Positions 35,451-43,566 of a stretch of DNA of 64,000 nt are shown here, piece after piece. Under the pieces are notes generated by a model. The model searched no databases. It was not told the origin of the DNA and worked only from the letters and a program-made list of their open reading frames with translations. The DNA is from Luteibacter rhizovicinus (GTDB taxonomy: Bacteria > Pseudomonadota > Gammaproteobacteria > Xanthomonadales > Rhodanobacteraceae). The translations under genes were made by a program, and so were the position numbers. The DNA lies in contig NZ_SMCS01000001.1 in assembly GCF_004342265.1 (NCBI RefSeq), positions 372,001-436,000 of the forward strand, in the 5' to 3' direction. The number at the start of each line of letters is the position of its first letter. Position 1 is the first letter of the stretch.

Positions 35451-36668
35451 TTATCGCGCCGCGGCCAGACGCAGGACCTGACCTGGCTTCACGTTCTGCG
35501 AATGCAGATCGTTCCACTGCATCAGCTGCTTCACGCTGACCGAATGGCGACGAGCGATCGTCCAGAGGGACTCGCCCGAACCAACGCGATGCGTCGCGGG
35601 CGCCTTGTCGTTGTTGCCGGACTTGCTCGCTACGATTTTCTTCGCGGCCTTGGTTTCAGCTGCTTCAGCTGCCGGTTTGTCCGCAACCACCTCGTCGGGC
35701 GTGTCGTCGCCGCTGGTATCCGCCTGCCGGTACTGCTCGGCGGCGGAGCGGGGCAGCAACATCGACGAGGCAATGGTGCCGCTGGTGGTGCGATACGCCG
35801 GATTGAATCCGCGCAGGTCGTTCATCGACAGGCCCGAGCGACGAGCGGCAGTGGCGAGCGACTGCGGATTGTTGACCTGCACCACTTGCAGCGCATCGTC
35901 GGAACTCTGCGCAGGCAGGCTGACGTTGAACTTCGCCGGATCGCGCACGACGCACGCGATCGCCATCAGTTTCACCAGATGTTCCCTGGTGACCTTCTTC
36001 ATAGGCATGCGTGGAATCGCCGGATCGGCCGGCGGCGTGCCGTGCGCGTCGAGCTTGTTCTTCAGCCCGAACTCGCCGGCGTTATAAGCAATGTCGACGA
36101 GACGCCAGTCGCCCAGGTCGTCGTAGTAACGCCGCATCATCGTCATGACCGCTTCGGTCGATGCCGTGATATCCAGGCGCTGGTCGTAATTCTTTTCCAC
36201 ACGCAGGCCGAGCGTGCGTGCCGTCTGCGGCATGATCTGCCACATGCCGGCCGGCATGTTCTTTCCGCCAGGTACATGGCGATATTGACTTTCCACCCAC
36301 GGAAGCAGGGCAAATTCGCCGGCCACGCTGTGCTGCACCGCAGACTTGTGTGCGTACACGATCAGCGGCAGCACTTCGTTGACCTGCTGTTCGAAGCGGG
36401 CAGGCGAGCGTGTATAGGTATGGGCCCATTCCATCACGGCGGGATCGGCACTGCAGCCGGGCAGTGCGAAGCTGTCGCGCATGCCCGACCAGAAATCGGC
36501 GGGCTGTGCCGGACGCAGCATCTTCGGCGTGACATCGACATCCGCGACCACCGGTTCCGGCGCTTTAACCTGGAGTGCGGGTGCGGGGCGATGCGGGACG
36601 CCGGCACAGGCAGTGAGTACACAGGGAACAAGCAAGCCAAGAAGGCGGTGGCGCGGCGTCGGGATCAT
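35451..36668 (-). CDS. mltD: Membrane-bound lytic murein transglycosylase D
   Basis: MltD cleaves peptidoglycan glycan strands between MurNAc and GlcNAc. The 405-residue lipoprotein has a signal peptide with lipobox VLTAC, an SLT domain with the catalytic Glu in [11 protein letters not shown] and [15 protein letters not shown] and [11 protein letters not shown], a degenerate LysM ([20 protein letters not shown]) and a clear C-terminal LysM ([19 protein letters not shown]). ATG 36668 overlaps the gloB stop (ATGA); the longer frame to 36749 lies inside gloB. mltD next to gloB is a known gammaproteobacterial order. Confidence 0.94.
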   Translation of the reverse strand: MIPTPRHRLLGLLVPCVLTACAGVPHRPAPALQVKAPEPVVADVDVTPKMLRPAQPADFWSGMRDSFALPGCSADPAVMEWAHTYTRSPARFEQQVNEVLPLIVYAHKSAVQHSVAGEFALLPWVESQYRHVPGGKNMPAGMWQIMPQTARTLGLRVEKNYDQRLDITASTEAVMTMMRRYYDDLGDWRLVDIAYNAGEFGLKNKLDAHGTPPADPAIPRMPMKKVTREHLVKLMAIACVVRDPAKFNVSLPAQSSDDALQVVQVNNPQSLATAARRSGLSMNDLRGFNPAYRTTSGTIASSMLLPRSAAEQYRQADTSGDDTPDEVVADKPAAEAAETKAAKKIVASKSGNNDKAPATHRVGSGESLWTIARRHSVSVKQLMQWNDLHSQNVKPGQVLRLAAAR

Positions 36669-37447
36669 GATCGGAAGTGGTCCTTGGCGGCGCGCAATGC
36701 CGCGAATCGGTCGGTACGCGTGGCGGCGATGCCTTGGGCGTCGGCCCATCTGGCCAGTGCGTCGCTATCCACTCTCAGGAACGGATTGGCGGCCAGTTCG
36801 CTCGCCAGCGTGCCAGGCACACTGGGGCGACCTTTTGCCCGAAGTTCGTCGACTTCCGCGCTGCGGCGACGCAGGGCTTGGTTGTCCGGATCGACCGTGA
36901 GCGCGAAGCGTGCGTTCGCGGCCGTGTATTCGTGGGCGCAGCAGACCAGGGTTTCGGCGGGCAGGGCGGACAGCAGGCCCAGCGAATGCGCCATCTGCTC
37001 CGGGGTGCCTTCGAACAGGCGGCCGCAGCCCAGGCTGAAAAGCGTGTCGCCGCAGAACAGGAAACCTTCTCCGGCGTAAGCGATATGGCTGGAGGTGTGG
37101 CCGGGAACGGCGATCACCCGGAAGCGTGCCGAAGGTTCGCTCAGCACGACCTCCTCGCCGTCTTCGACCCGGTTCGATGCGTAGGGGATGCGGGTGTCGA
37201 ACGGCGCGAAGACGTCGACATCGTGCTCGCGCACGAGATCGAAGACGCCGCCGATATGGTCGTTGTGGTGGTGCGTCAGCAGGATATGGCGAAGCGTCCA
37301 ACCGCGTTCCGCCAGCGCCGCTTCCACGGGCGCCGACTCGCCGGGGTCCACGACGAGCGCATTACCTGCGTCGTCCGCGGCCAGCCAGATGTAGTTGTCG
37401 GCCAGGGCCGGTACGGGTAGCAGTTGCAATCTTGCACTCCGGTGCAT
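36665..37447 (-). CDS. gloB: Hydroxyacylglutathione hydrolase (glyoxalase II)
   Basis: GloB hydrolyses S-lactoylglutathione to lactate and glutathione, the second glyoxalase step against methylglyoxal. The binuclear metal site is in LLTHHHNDHIGG, with further ligands in VPGHTSSHIAY, FCGDTLFSLGCGR and CCAHEYTAAN; the C-terminal glutathione-binding helical part ends RTDRFAALRAAKD. The start is uncertain: ATG 37447, ATG 37465, or TTG 37429, which follows GGAG and gives the family start LQLLPVPALADNYIW. Divergent from the YafS-like gene. Confidence 0.94.
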   Translation of the reverse strand: MHRSARLQLLPVPALADNYIWLAADDAGNALVVDPGESAPVEAALAERGWTLRHILLTHHHNDHIGGVFDLVREHDVDVFAPFDTRIPYASNRVEDGEEVVLSEPSARFRVIAVPGHTSSHIAYAGEGFLFCGDTLFSLGCGRLFEGTPEQMAHSLGLLSALPAETLVCCAHEYTAANARFALTVDPDNQALRRRSAEVDELRAKGRPSVPGTLASELAANPFLRVDSDALARWADAQGIAATRTDRFAALRAAKDHFRS

Positions 37448-37606
37448 CGGGTGGGCGAGGAGCATCCGCTTATCGCCAGCCTGTGAAGCCCATGGACCGG
37501 GGCGCCGGCCGTCGAGGTGGCCGGACTATATCAGCCGGGTATATCCCTATCGTTAGTGAGTTGTTAACGGTGCACGGCACCCCTTGGGGCCACTACACTG
37601 GGCCCA

Positions 37607-38311
37607 ATGCATGCCCGGTCCGACCCATCCATGCCGCAATTCGAACAGGACATCTACGCCAGCGCGCCCCTGAAGGCCCTGCTGGCAGACGAAGCGGTGG
37701 CGCTTGCCCCCGTGCTCGCACGCTGTACGGGCGAGCATGGCCTGCATCTGGGGCCCGGCGCCCCCGCCGAGCCGCCCGCGCTGCCCTTGCTGGGACACTG
37801 GGCGTCGCTGCGCGTGCAGGGCGGGCGTCTGGACGGCGACGTGACCGGCAGCGGCCTCGAGCCCCTGCCGTTCCTGGACGATGCATTCGGCGTCGTCATG
37901 CTGCGTCACGCGCTGGAGGTCAGCGCCCGGCCGGAGGCCTTACTCGACGAGGCCATCCGGGTGCTGGAGCCGGGCGGCACCCTCGCCATCACCGGTATCC
38001 ATCCCCTGGGCGCGTGGTCGCCCTGGCTGGTCTGGCAAACGCGCACGGCGCGACCGCATCTGACCTGGCCCTGGTGGTGGCGTCAGCGGCTGGCGGGCGA
38101 AGACATGGAGCTGTCGCCGCAGCGGCGCATCGGCCACGCCCTGCCGCGCGACCACGCATCGCGCGTGGGCGAATCGCCTTTCGGTGGCGGCTACGTCGTC
38201 ATAGCGCGCAAGAAACGTCCGTCGACGGTACCCTTACGCCCCCGTCCGGTAGCGGTGCCTTCGCCCATGCCGGGTACTCTCGCCTCAGGCGCGCGTCGCA
38301 ACGCGCGTTGA
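37607..38311 (+). CDS. Class I SAM-dependent methyltransferase, YafS-like
   Basis: A 234-residue putative methyltransferase. The conserved core PLPFLDDAFGVVMLRHALEVSARPEALLDEAIRVLEPGG is the usual post-motif region, though the glycine-rich motif I is degenerate (HLGPGAPAEPP). It lies between gloB and rnhA, exactly where E. coli has yafS, so I take it as the YafS counterpart; the substrate is unknown. Start at 37607 or the ATG 37631; neither has a clear ribosome site. A basic, Pro-rich tail of about 35 residues is added. Confidence 0.82.
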   Translation: MHARSDPSMPQFEQDIYASAPLKALLADEAVALAPVLARCTGEHGLHLGPGAPAEPPALPLLGHWASLRVQGGRLDGDVTGSGLEPLPFLDDAFGVVMLRHALEVSARPEALLDEAIRVLEPGGTLAITGIHPLGAWSPWLVWQTRTARPHLTWPWWWRQRLAGEDMELSPQRRIGHALPRDHASRVGESPFGGGYVVIARKKRPSTVPLRPRPVAVPSPMPGTLASGARRNAR

Positions 38312-38332
38312 TCCACAGGAAAGACACGATCC

Positions 38333-38788
38333 ATGACCGACGCAGTAGAAGCTTTTACCGATGGCGCATGCCTGGGCAATCCCGGTCCCGGTGGATGGGC
38401 GGCGCTGTTGCGCAAGGGCGGCGTCGAAAAACTGCTATCCGGTGGCGAAGCCGATACCACCAATAACCGCATGGAAATGATGGCGGCCATTTCGGCGCTG
38501 GAGGCGCTTACCCGTCACTGCGCCGTGCACCTGCTTACCGATTCGCGCTACGTCATTCAGGGCGTGGAGGAATGGGTGCCGAAGTGGCGCAAGAACGGCT
38601 GGAAAACCGCCGACAAAAAGCCGGTGAAGAATCAGGACCTGTGGATTCGTCTGGACGCCGCCGCGGCCGCGCATACGGTTACGTGGGAATGGGTCAAGGG
38701 CCATAACGGTCACGTGGAAAACGAGCGCGTCGACGTCGCCGCGCGCGACCAGGCCATCGCTTATAAGACGACGGGCAGGGCGGCATGA
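38333..38788 (+). CDS. rnhA: Ribonuclease HI
   Basis: RNase HI cuts RNA in RNA-DNA hybrids. The 151 residues contain all four catalytic acids: Asp in [15 protein letters not shown], Glu in [10 protein letters not shown], Asp in [12 protein letters not shown] and Asp in [12 protein letters not shown]; the catalytic-loop His is in [10 protein letters not shown]. The stop overlaps dnaQ by four bases. The gloB/yafS/rnhA/dnaQ arrangement matches enteric bacteria. Confidence 0.97.
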   Translation: MTDAVEAFTDGACLGNPGPGGWAALLRKGGVEKLLSGGEADTTNNRMEMMAAISALEALTRHCAVHLLTDSRYVIQGVEEWVPKWRKNGWKTADKKPVKNQDLWIRLDAAAAAHTVTWEWVKGHNGHVENERVDVAARDQAIAYKTTGRAA

Positions 38789-39519
38789 GGCAGATCGTTC
38801 TCGATACGGAAACCACCGGCCTCGAAGCCCACCTGGGCCATCGCATCATCGAAATCGGCGCGGTCGAGATGGTCGGACGCCGGCCGAGCGGCCGTACGTT
38901 CCATACCTATCTCAATCCCGAGCGCGCCATTGACGAAGGCGCGCGCGCCGTCACGGGTATCGAGGATGAATTCCTCCTCGACAAGCCGTTCTTCAAGGAT
39001 GTCGTCGACGACTTCATCGCCTTCATCGACGGCGCGGAACTCATCATTCACAACGCCAGCTTCGACGTCGGCTTCCTCGATGCCGAACTGAAGCGCGTTG
39101 GCGAGTCTTACGGCCGCATCCGCGACCACGCCAGCGTGCTCGATACCCTGAAGATGGCGCGCGAGCGCTTCCCGGGGCAGCGCAACAGCCTGGATGCGCT
39201 ATGTAAGCGACTGGGCGTGGACAACACGCATCGCGACCTACACGGCGGCCTGCTCGATGCCCAGCTGCTGGCGGATGTCTATATCGCGATGACGACCGGC
39301 CAGGTCGCCCTCGACCTGGCTTTCGACGCGGACGCAAACGACAGCGGCGCCTCCGCGCTGGCGGATATCGAGATCAGGGCGCGTCCGCGCGTGCTTAGGG
39401 CCAGCGACGAAGAACAGGCCGCGCATCAGGCGCGACTCGACGCGCTGGACAAGGCTGCGGGCGGCACCAGTGTCTGGCGTCGTATGGAATCGGAAAATCA
39501 GGAATCCGTGCAGGCCTGA
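38785..39519 (+). CDS. dnaQ: DNA polymerase III subunit epsilon
   Basis: The epsilon subunit is the 3'-5' proofreading exonuclease of Pol III. The ExoI motif [10 protein letters not shown], Exo[18 protein letters not shown] and Exo[21 protein letters not shown] (DEDDh type with His) are complete in the 244 residues. The C-terminal Gln/Glu-rich region after about residue 180 is the alpha-subunit-binding tail. The stop abuts the stop of the convergent phosphatase gene with no spare base. Confidence 0.97.
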   Translation: MRQIVLDTETTGLEAHLGHRIIEIGAVEMVGRRPSGRTFHTYLNPERAIDEGARAVTGIEDEFLLDKPFFKDVVDDFIAFIDGAELIIHNASFDVGFLDAELKRVGESYGRIRDHASVLDTLKMARERFPGQRNSLDALCKRLGVDNTHRDLHGGLLDAQLLADVYIAMTTGQVALDLAFDADANDSGASALADIEIRARPRVLRASDEEQAAHQARLDALDKAAGGTSVWRRMESENQESVQA

Positions 39520-40224
39520 TCAGTCGGCCGCGCGCACCAGGATAGCGGTGATGTTGTCCCGCGCCTGGCCGCCCAGGGCCTCCAGCAGCAGGTGATCCAC
39601 GCACTCCTGCGCTGCGAGGTCCGTGCGGGCGACGATTTCGCCCAGCCGCGCGTCGCTCACTTCCTCGGTCAGCCCATCGGTGCACAGCAGTAGCCGCATA
39701 CCCGGCTGCAATTCGCCGCGCGCAAGTCCGATATGCAACTGCCCCGGCGCGGTGATGCCCAACGCCTGGGTCAGCACATTGCGCTGGGGATGGGTGCGCG
39801 CCTGCGCCTCAGTCAGTTCGCCGGCTTCGACCAGCGCCTCGACCAATGAGTGATCGTGCGAAAGCTGCTCCAGCGCACCGTTCCAGCGATAAATGCGACT
39901 GTCGCCGACCCACGCGGCTTCGAACGACGTCGGTCCGATGCGGATAGCGGCGATCGTCGTGCCCATGGGGCGCATCTCGGTCAGGCCCTGCGAGCGCTCG
40001 ATCAGCTGCTCGTTCACCAGCCGGATCGCGTCAGCCAGCGACTGGCCGCCGCTTACCTGTTCGACCACGCCATCGCGAGCGGTGGCGGAAGCGACCTCAC
40101 CGTGCCGATGGCCACCCATGCCGTCCACGACGAGGAATAGCCCGAGCGAGGCGTCCGCATAGTACGTATCTTCGTTGCGCGTGCGCCGAAGCCCTGCATG
40201 CGTGCCGTGTCCGAACTCGATCAT
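39520..40224 (-). CDS. PP2C-family protein serine/threonine phosphatase
   Basis: A 234-residue soluble PPM/PP2C phosphatase of the Stp1/PppA kind. Metal-binding Asp residues are seen in RRTRNEDTYYAD, LFLVVDGMGGHRHGE, LCTDGLTEEV and QARDNITAILVRA, the standard order. Partners would be Hanks-type kinases, sometimes within type VI secretion loci; none is nearby. The ATG at 40224 gives the family N-terminus (GHGTHAGLRRTRNED); the extension to 40329 is not supported. Confidence 0.92.
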   Translation of the reverse strand: MIEFGHGTHAGLRRTRNEDTYYADASLGLFLVVDGMGGHRHGEVASATARDGVVEQVSGGQSLADAIRLVNEQLIERSQGLTEMRPMGTTIAAIRIGPTSFEAAWVGDSRIYRWNGALEQLSHDHSLVEALVEAGELTEAQARTHPQRNVLTQALGITAPGQLHIGLARGELQPGMRLLLCTDGLTEEVSDARLGEIVARTDLAAQECVDHLLLEALGGQARDNITAILVRAAD

Positions 40225-40310
40225 GAATATCTGGCAATGCCTGGGAATATAAGGAATGTTGTCGCGAAACCCCCGCTCCGCGGCCACGAGAATGCCCCAT
40301 GTGCCACCTG

Positions 40311-40339
40311 TTGTCACGGAGCATTTCACCCCGTATCAT
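40311..40339 (+). promoter_or_regulatory. Promoter of tRNA-Ser(CGA)
   Basis: TTGTCA at 40311-40316, 17-base spacer, TATCAT at 40334-40339 (each five of six to consensus), followed by a GC-rich discriminator GCGGGCCC, about 40 bases before the tRNA. Confidence 0.75.
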
Positions 40340-40381
40340 TGCGGGCCCGGCAGGGTGCAAGCCCTGCCGTCGACCGTTCAC

Positions 40382-40471
<90 letters not shown>

Positions 40472-40473
40472 GT

Positions 40474-40515
40474 AAAAAGCAAAGGCCCCGCATCGCTGCG
40501 GGGCCTTTGCTTTTT
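40474..40515 (+). terminator. Terminator after tRNA-Ser
   Basis: A perfect 19-bp stem (40474-40492 with 40497-40515) around loop TCGC, with A-run before and T-run after; the strongest hairpin terminator in the window and likely bidirectional. Confidence 0.95.
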
Positions 40516-40587
40516 CGGCAGATGTAAACATCACCGTTATTGCTGTATCAGGCGGGACGAGTGGGTCCCGCTCCGCCTGACGTTGGA

Positions 40588-41095
40588 TTATTCCATCAGC
40601 ATCTGAATGACTGCAGGACTGAGCGCGGATTTAGCGCCTGGCACGGGATCGTTCGGCGAAGCAGCCTTGACGACGAGATCGGGAGAGCTGGAGCTGTTGC
40701 TTTCCTTGTCGCCCGTGTATCGGGCGCCGAAGTGATATTCGGTCTTACCCATGGGAAGGGTATATGGATATCGTTGGATGGTCGGATCGCCCTAGCAGAC
40801 GTAGAACCCGTAGGCATTGTCGTATCCACTGTCAACAATCGTCGACATCCGTGCTTCGGCGGGATGATCCGCGATCTTCGTGCCGGTGTCGTATATATGG
40901 ATATTTCCGCCAATAGCGGAGTTCGCGCCGGTCACGATGTGTATGCCATCCACACGGGTAACCGGCATGACCTGGATACCCGGAACCGCATGGCCTTCAA
41001 TGGTGATGGAGGTTGTCGTGGTGGTCTTGGCCCACGAGGATGTTGCAACAGCGTAAAAGACAGGCCGTCGCAAGAAGCCTGGCAGTACGCTTCAT
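40588..41095 (-). pseudogene. Broken gene for a secreted protein (frameshift and premature TAG)
   Basis: On the minus strand an ATG at 41095 starts MKRTARLLATACL, the first half of a signal peptide, but the frame then runs off. Removing one base from the A4 run at 41055-41058 joins it to YAVATSSWA-KTTTTTSITIEG, completing the signal peptide and continuing to Cys at 40795. There an in-frame TAG (40792-40794) interrupts; the same frame reads on as GDPTIQRYPYTLPMGKTEYHFGARY to a normal TAA at 40588. The corrected span is exactly 169 codons. The mature part is Thr/Gly/Asp-rich beta-type; I do not recognise the family. It starts 13 bases after the intact secreted gene upstream. Sequencing error at both sites is the alternative. 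Confidence 0.62.
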
Positions 41096-41108
41096 GGCCA
41101 CTCTGCTA

Positions 41109-41450
41109 TCAGGTCGTGGGTACAACGGCGAAGGCGCGAATGGCGCAGTCGTCAGCATTGAAGTCGTAGTCGAAGCTCATTTTCTGACCCGATGCCTTGG
41201 CTGCAAGCACGGATGCCCAGAGCAGCTTGTTCCGGTCGGGCGTATCGCTTGGATCGAGGGCCAGGCGGCCACTGGTACACACCGAGCCCGTGTAAAAAAG
41301 CGTCACTGTGGTGCCGCTGTATGTCTGCAAAAGAATTGACGAAGCAGGTACTTCGATGTGTACGGTTGCCATGGCACCAGTGCTGGCAGCCGCGCCTAAC
41401 ATGAAAACGGCGCATGCGACGGTGCTGCGAATCGATTTGTTCGAGCGCAT
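41109..41450 (-). CDS. Small secreted protein of unknown function
   Basis: A 113-residue protein with a clear signal peptide (TVACAVFMLGAAASTGAMA, cleavage before TVHIE). The mature part of about 86 residues has two Cys (TGSVCTSGR and ADDCAIRAF) likely to form one disulfide, and a predicted strand-helix-strand layout: VTLFYTGSVC, a helix KLLWASVLAAKASGQKM, and FDYDFNADDCAIRAFAVV. This pattern resembles small OB-fold proteins related to B subunits of AB5 toxins, but that is only a layout match. The ATG follows AGGGGAA. It is the first gene of a unit with the broken gene at 40588-41095. Confidence 0.68.
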   Translation of the reverse strand: MRSNKSIRSTVACAVFMLGAAASTGAMATVHIEVPASSILLQTYSGTTVTLFYTGSVCTSGRLALDPSDTPDRNKLLWASVLAAKASGQKMSFDYDFNADDCAIRAFAVVPTT

Positions 41451-41784
41451 TGAGTTTCCCCTGTTTTTGAGTTGACGGCTGCCGTTGGGTCGTCACGGTG
41501 TGTGGCGACTCTGGGAAAGTGACATGCAGTGTGAAAGTTTTCTGTAGGCTTGCACTGATTCCTTGTAAGGGTTTACCTACAATCGCCACCTTGTTCGGAG
41601 GTGCGGGTTCATGCAGTTATGTCAAAAAAGAACTGCAGGAAAATAGGTGCTTCATTGAGAGGCAACGGTTGTCGCATGGAATTCAAGCGCGCAGATCGAC
41701 ATCAATAGCCTCCCTGACACTTTGGGTTAAAAGTTCGGGACTGGGCGCCTGGGGAACTCAAAAGTCATAGATGGAGGAATGCTA
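41451..41784. other. Intergenic region between divergent small genes
   Basis: This 334-base gap separates the minus-strand secreted gene from the plus-strand gene at 41785. It is AT-richer than its surroundings. A short inverted repeat TGTAGG/CCTACA (about 41543-41582) spans a possible promoter area with TACAAT at 41578. The open frame 41498-41770 has no ribosome site or recognisable protein character. No confident promoter could be assigned. Confidence 0.4.
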
Positions 41785-42192
41785 ATGGAGCATTCAATTC
41801 ACGAATCCTACGTGCGCGAGAGGAAGGTCGAGCTGGTATCGACCGCGCGGGCCATGCTCGACGGAACACTGGGACTGATTGAGGGCGTTCGCCGATTGAA
41901 TGACCTGCGTTTTCAGATCGACGATCCTGACAGTCCCGTATTTCATACTGTGAGAGTTGTCGAATCGGATATGGATGAAGTGCCTGTGGGTGACATTCGA
42001 TCAAGGTTTGGCCAGACATTTCTTCAGCAGAAGGACGCCGAAGTGGCGGACTACCTTGGTTCTTCAGCTGACGATATCCAGCGTGCGTGTCGAGAAATCA
42101 TTTCCAGATTTGAAATGAATATGGACGGCTCCCCTGCGATGGAGCTGCGCGGTGGAGAGGGGGCCGAGACGTCACGTGGAAAAAAATTGTGA
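41785..42192 (+). CDS. Small cytoplasmic hypothetical protein
   Basis: A 135-residue acidic, mostly helical protein without signal or membrane segment. Conserved-looking stretches are ERKVELVSTARAMLDGTLGLIEGVRRLNDLRFQ and VVESDMDEVPVGDIRSRF followed by an acidic region and RACREIISRFEMN. The pattern is that of small uncharacterised proteins found as orphans or beside toxin genes in proteobacteria, but I cannot name a family. ATG 41785 has GGAGG at ideal spacing; ATG 41779 is too close to it. The next gene overlaps by four bases, so the two form a pair. Confidence 0.72.
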   Translation: MEHSIHESYVRERKVELVSTARAMLDGTLGLIEGVRRLNDLRFQIDDPDSPVFHTVRVVESDMDEVPVGDIRSRFGQTFLQQKDAEVADYLGSSADDIQRACREIISRFEMNMDGSPAMELRGGEGAETSRGKKL

Positions 42193-42560
42193 GCGTGTCA
42201 TCAATGGTGCTGAACAGGCAGCGACTCAAGAATGTCGTTCTTCTTTTGGCAGGCTCTGTTGCAGCCCTTTTGGTTCATTTTCTTATCTATGATTTCCGCT
42301 ACATCTGGTACGCATCGGTCAATGATGGGTGGCGACTAATCTACGTCTTTGCCGGGTTTGTTGTGGTGTACCTGCTGGAAATAATTTTTGTTCCTGCAAG
42401 GTGGCTTCTGTTCGTCAGCGCCTTCTTGGTTTTGATATTGCCGTCGATTTTCCAGAGTCATCCTCAAGTCCCATTGGATGCTTTGTTTTTGTTCATCGGT
42501 GCTGTTTCATCCGGCGTGCTTGCCTGCCTGGGCTACCTCAGGATCAAGTGGTGCACTTGA
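42189..42560 (+). CDS. Small integral membrane protein of unknown function
   Basis: A 123-residue hydrophobic protein with four likely membrane helices (about residues 14-33, 44-66, 68-86, 93-117), short loops and a basic N-terminus (LNRQRLKN). The GTG at 42189 overlaps the stop of the upstream gene and follows GGAAAA; ATG 42204 is the alternative. Codon use and base composition are more AT-rich than the core genes nearby, suggesting recent gain. No family recognised. Confidence 0.68.
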   Translation: MSVSSMVLNRQRLKNVVLLLAGSVAALLVHFLIYDFRYIWYASVNDGWRLIYVFAGFVVVYLLEIIFVPARWLLFVSAFLVLILPSIFQSHPQVPLDALFLFIGAVSSGVLACLGYLRIKWCT

Positions 42561-42659
42561 TCGTGCGTTGTCGAAGCGGCAGCTTCCAAAGAGCGTATGC
42601 GCTCCCGCGATAGCTACTCAGATTAGTCTGAAAATTCGGTCTCTTTTATCCAAACGGGT

Positions 42660-42912
42660 TGACGCTTCGCGTCATCGCCGCGATCCTCACCGCGTCGCCG
42701 CACATCGGCGACCGGGTCTCGAAGCCCGAACTTTGGCGCGAAAGGTGTCGTCTCAAGCGACTCCTTTCAGCGTTGCTTATGCTTGCGTCCCGACGTTTAC
42801 GGCGGGCGTGCCGGGCGGGCTTGTCCCGACCGCTCCAAAGTGCGGCTTCGAACCTGGCACGCCCGCCACCTACATCCTGTGGGTGGCGGACATCCACGGA
42901 GAGGATGCCGCT
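42660..42912 (+). promoter_or_regulatory. Structured leader with mutually exclusive stems, candidate cis-regulatory RNA
   Basis: Consecutive hairpins precede the CxxC protein gene: 42660-42674 (TGACGC/GCGTCA), 42696-42710 (CGCCG/CGGCG), 42741-42767 (AAAGG-GTCG/CGAC-CCTTT with one mismatch), a 12-bp perfect stem 42801-42812 with 42856-42867, and a 7-bp stem 42864-42870 with 42882-42888. The last two share bases 42864-42867 and cannot coexist. CATCCT at 42873-42878 can also pair with AGGATG at 42902-42907, next to the ribosome site GGAGAGG. This is a leader or small RNA by inference; no known family is recognised. Confidence 0.45.
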
Positions 42913-43230
42913 ATGAGCAGCAAGCAAGACCAATTGTCCGCGTCGTATGTCCTGAAGTCCGGCCATGACCTGTCCATTCCGTGCCCACTATGCAAAGGCA
43001 GTCGCGCCCTGAAGCTGGGTGATATCCATGAAGCGATCACCGAACGTTTGTCCGGTATGCGTGGTGTCGCCGATCTTCTTATCGACGTACCGATGATCGA
43101 TGCCGAGCAAGGCTCGGTGGCGCAGGCTGCGTATGTGTTGCGTGGGTTGATCGACGAGGTGGTTGAGATTTATCGGGTGATGAATCTGGGGACTCGCGAA
43201 TCTTCGAATCGGGCGGAAACGTATTCGTAA
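42913..43230 (+). CDS. Small CxxC-motif hypothetical protein
   Basis: A 105-residue soluble protein. Near the N-terminus IPCPLCKGSRALKLGD carries one CxxC pair of zinc-ribbon type; a second pair is absent, so a dimeric or redox site is possible. The rest is helical and acidic (GSVAQAAYVLRGLIDEVVEIYRVMN). The start ATG 42913 follows GGAGAGG by eight bases; the longer frame from 42478 overlaps the membrane protein gene and the leader. Family not recognised. A terminator follows. Confidence 0.72.
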   Translation: MSSKQDQLSASYVLKSGHDLSIPCPLCKGSRALKLGDIHEAITERLSGMRGVADLLIDVPMIDAEQGSVAQAAYVLRGLIDEVVEIYRVMNLGTRESSNRAETYS

Positions 43231-43243
43231 TTCACGTTACGGG

Positions 43244-43268
43244 AACCGGGCATTCGCCCGGTTTTTTC
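43244..43268 (+). terminator. Terminator after the CxxC protein gene
   Basis: CCGGGC, loop ATTC, GCCCGG, then six T, 14 bases after the stop codon. Its presence supports the upstream frame as a real transcription unit. Confidence 0.9.
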
Positions 43269-43326
43269 TTTCAGAGACCTTCTTCGAATTAACTGGAATG
43301 CCGGGGTCGTAATCGAGCGGCGCTTT

Positions 43327-43470
43327 TGTGTGGGAGTGCGCCTGCGCGCGAAAGCCGGCAGGGCGAGGAAGCCAGAAGCTCCCATCCGCAAGCCCTGCCT
43401 CAGGGCTGCGGATGCAACCGGCATCTTCGCCGCTACGTCGGCTTTCGCGCGCAAGCGCGCTCCCACAAGG
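43327..43470. repeat. REPIN-type inverted repeat pair
   Basis: Left arm 43327-43365 (GTGTGGGAGTGCGCCTGCGCG, then CGAAAGCCGGCAGGGCG) and right arm about 43437-43468 (GGCTTTCGCGCGCAAGCGCG, then CTCCCACA) are near reverse complements. The body has its own hairpin ATCCGCAAGCCCTG...CAGGGCTGCGGAT. Same family as at 15930 and 34396. Confidence 0.8.
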
Positions 43471-43566
43471 GTTGCCGAAAGTCGCTCGACAATAAAGGAT
43501 CGGATTTATTGAACAGCGGTATAGACTCCGCAAGCCGCACTTAACTTAGCGTATGGACCTACCTGC

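Noticed and set aside
40540-41169. A 209-codon plus-strand frame over the broken secreted-protein gene
   Set aside because: Starts inside the region next to the terminator without ribosome site; the minus strand gives two signal peptides and consistent protein composition instead.
41498-41770. A 90-residue plus-strand frame between the secreted gene and the gene at 41785
   Set aside because: No ribosome site, irregular composition and it spans the likely promoter area of both neighbours.
42656-42912. A degenerate tRNA or known riboswitch class in the leader
   Set aside because: No TTC-loop consensus, CCA end or signature of a known riboswitch could be found, so only a generic structured leader is reported.
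42478-43230. A 250-residue protein covering the membrane gene end and leader
   Set aside because: Only the last 105 residues, behind a good ribosome site, have protein character; the rest overlaps another gene and the hairpin region.
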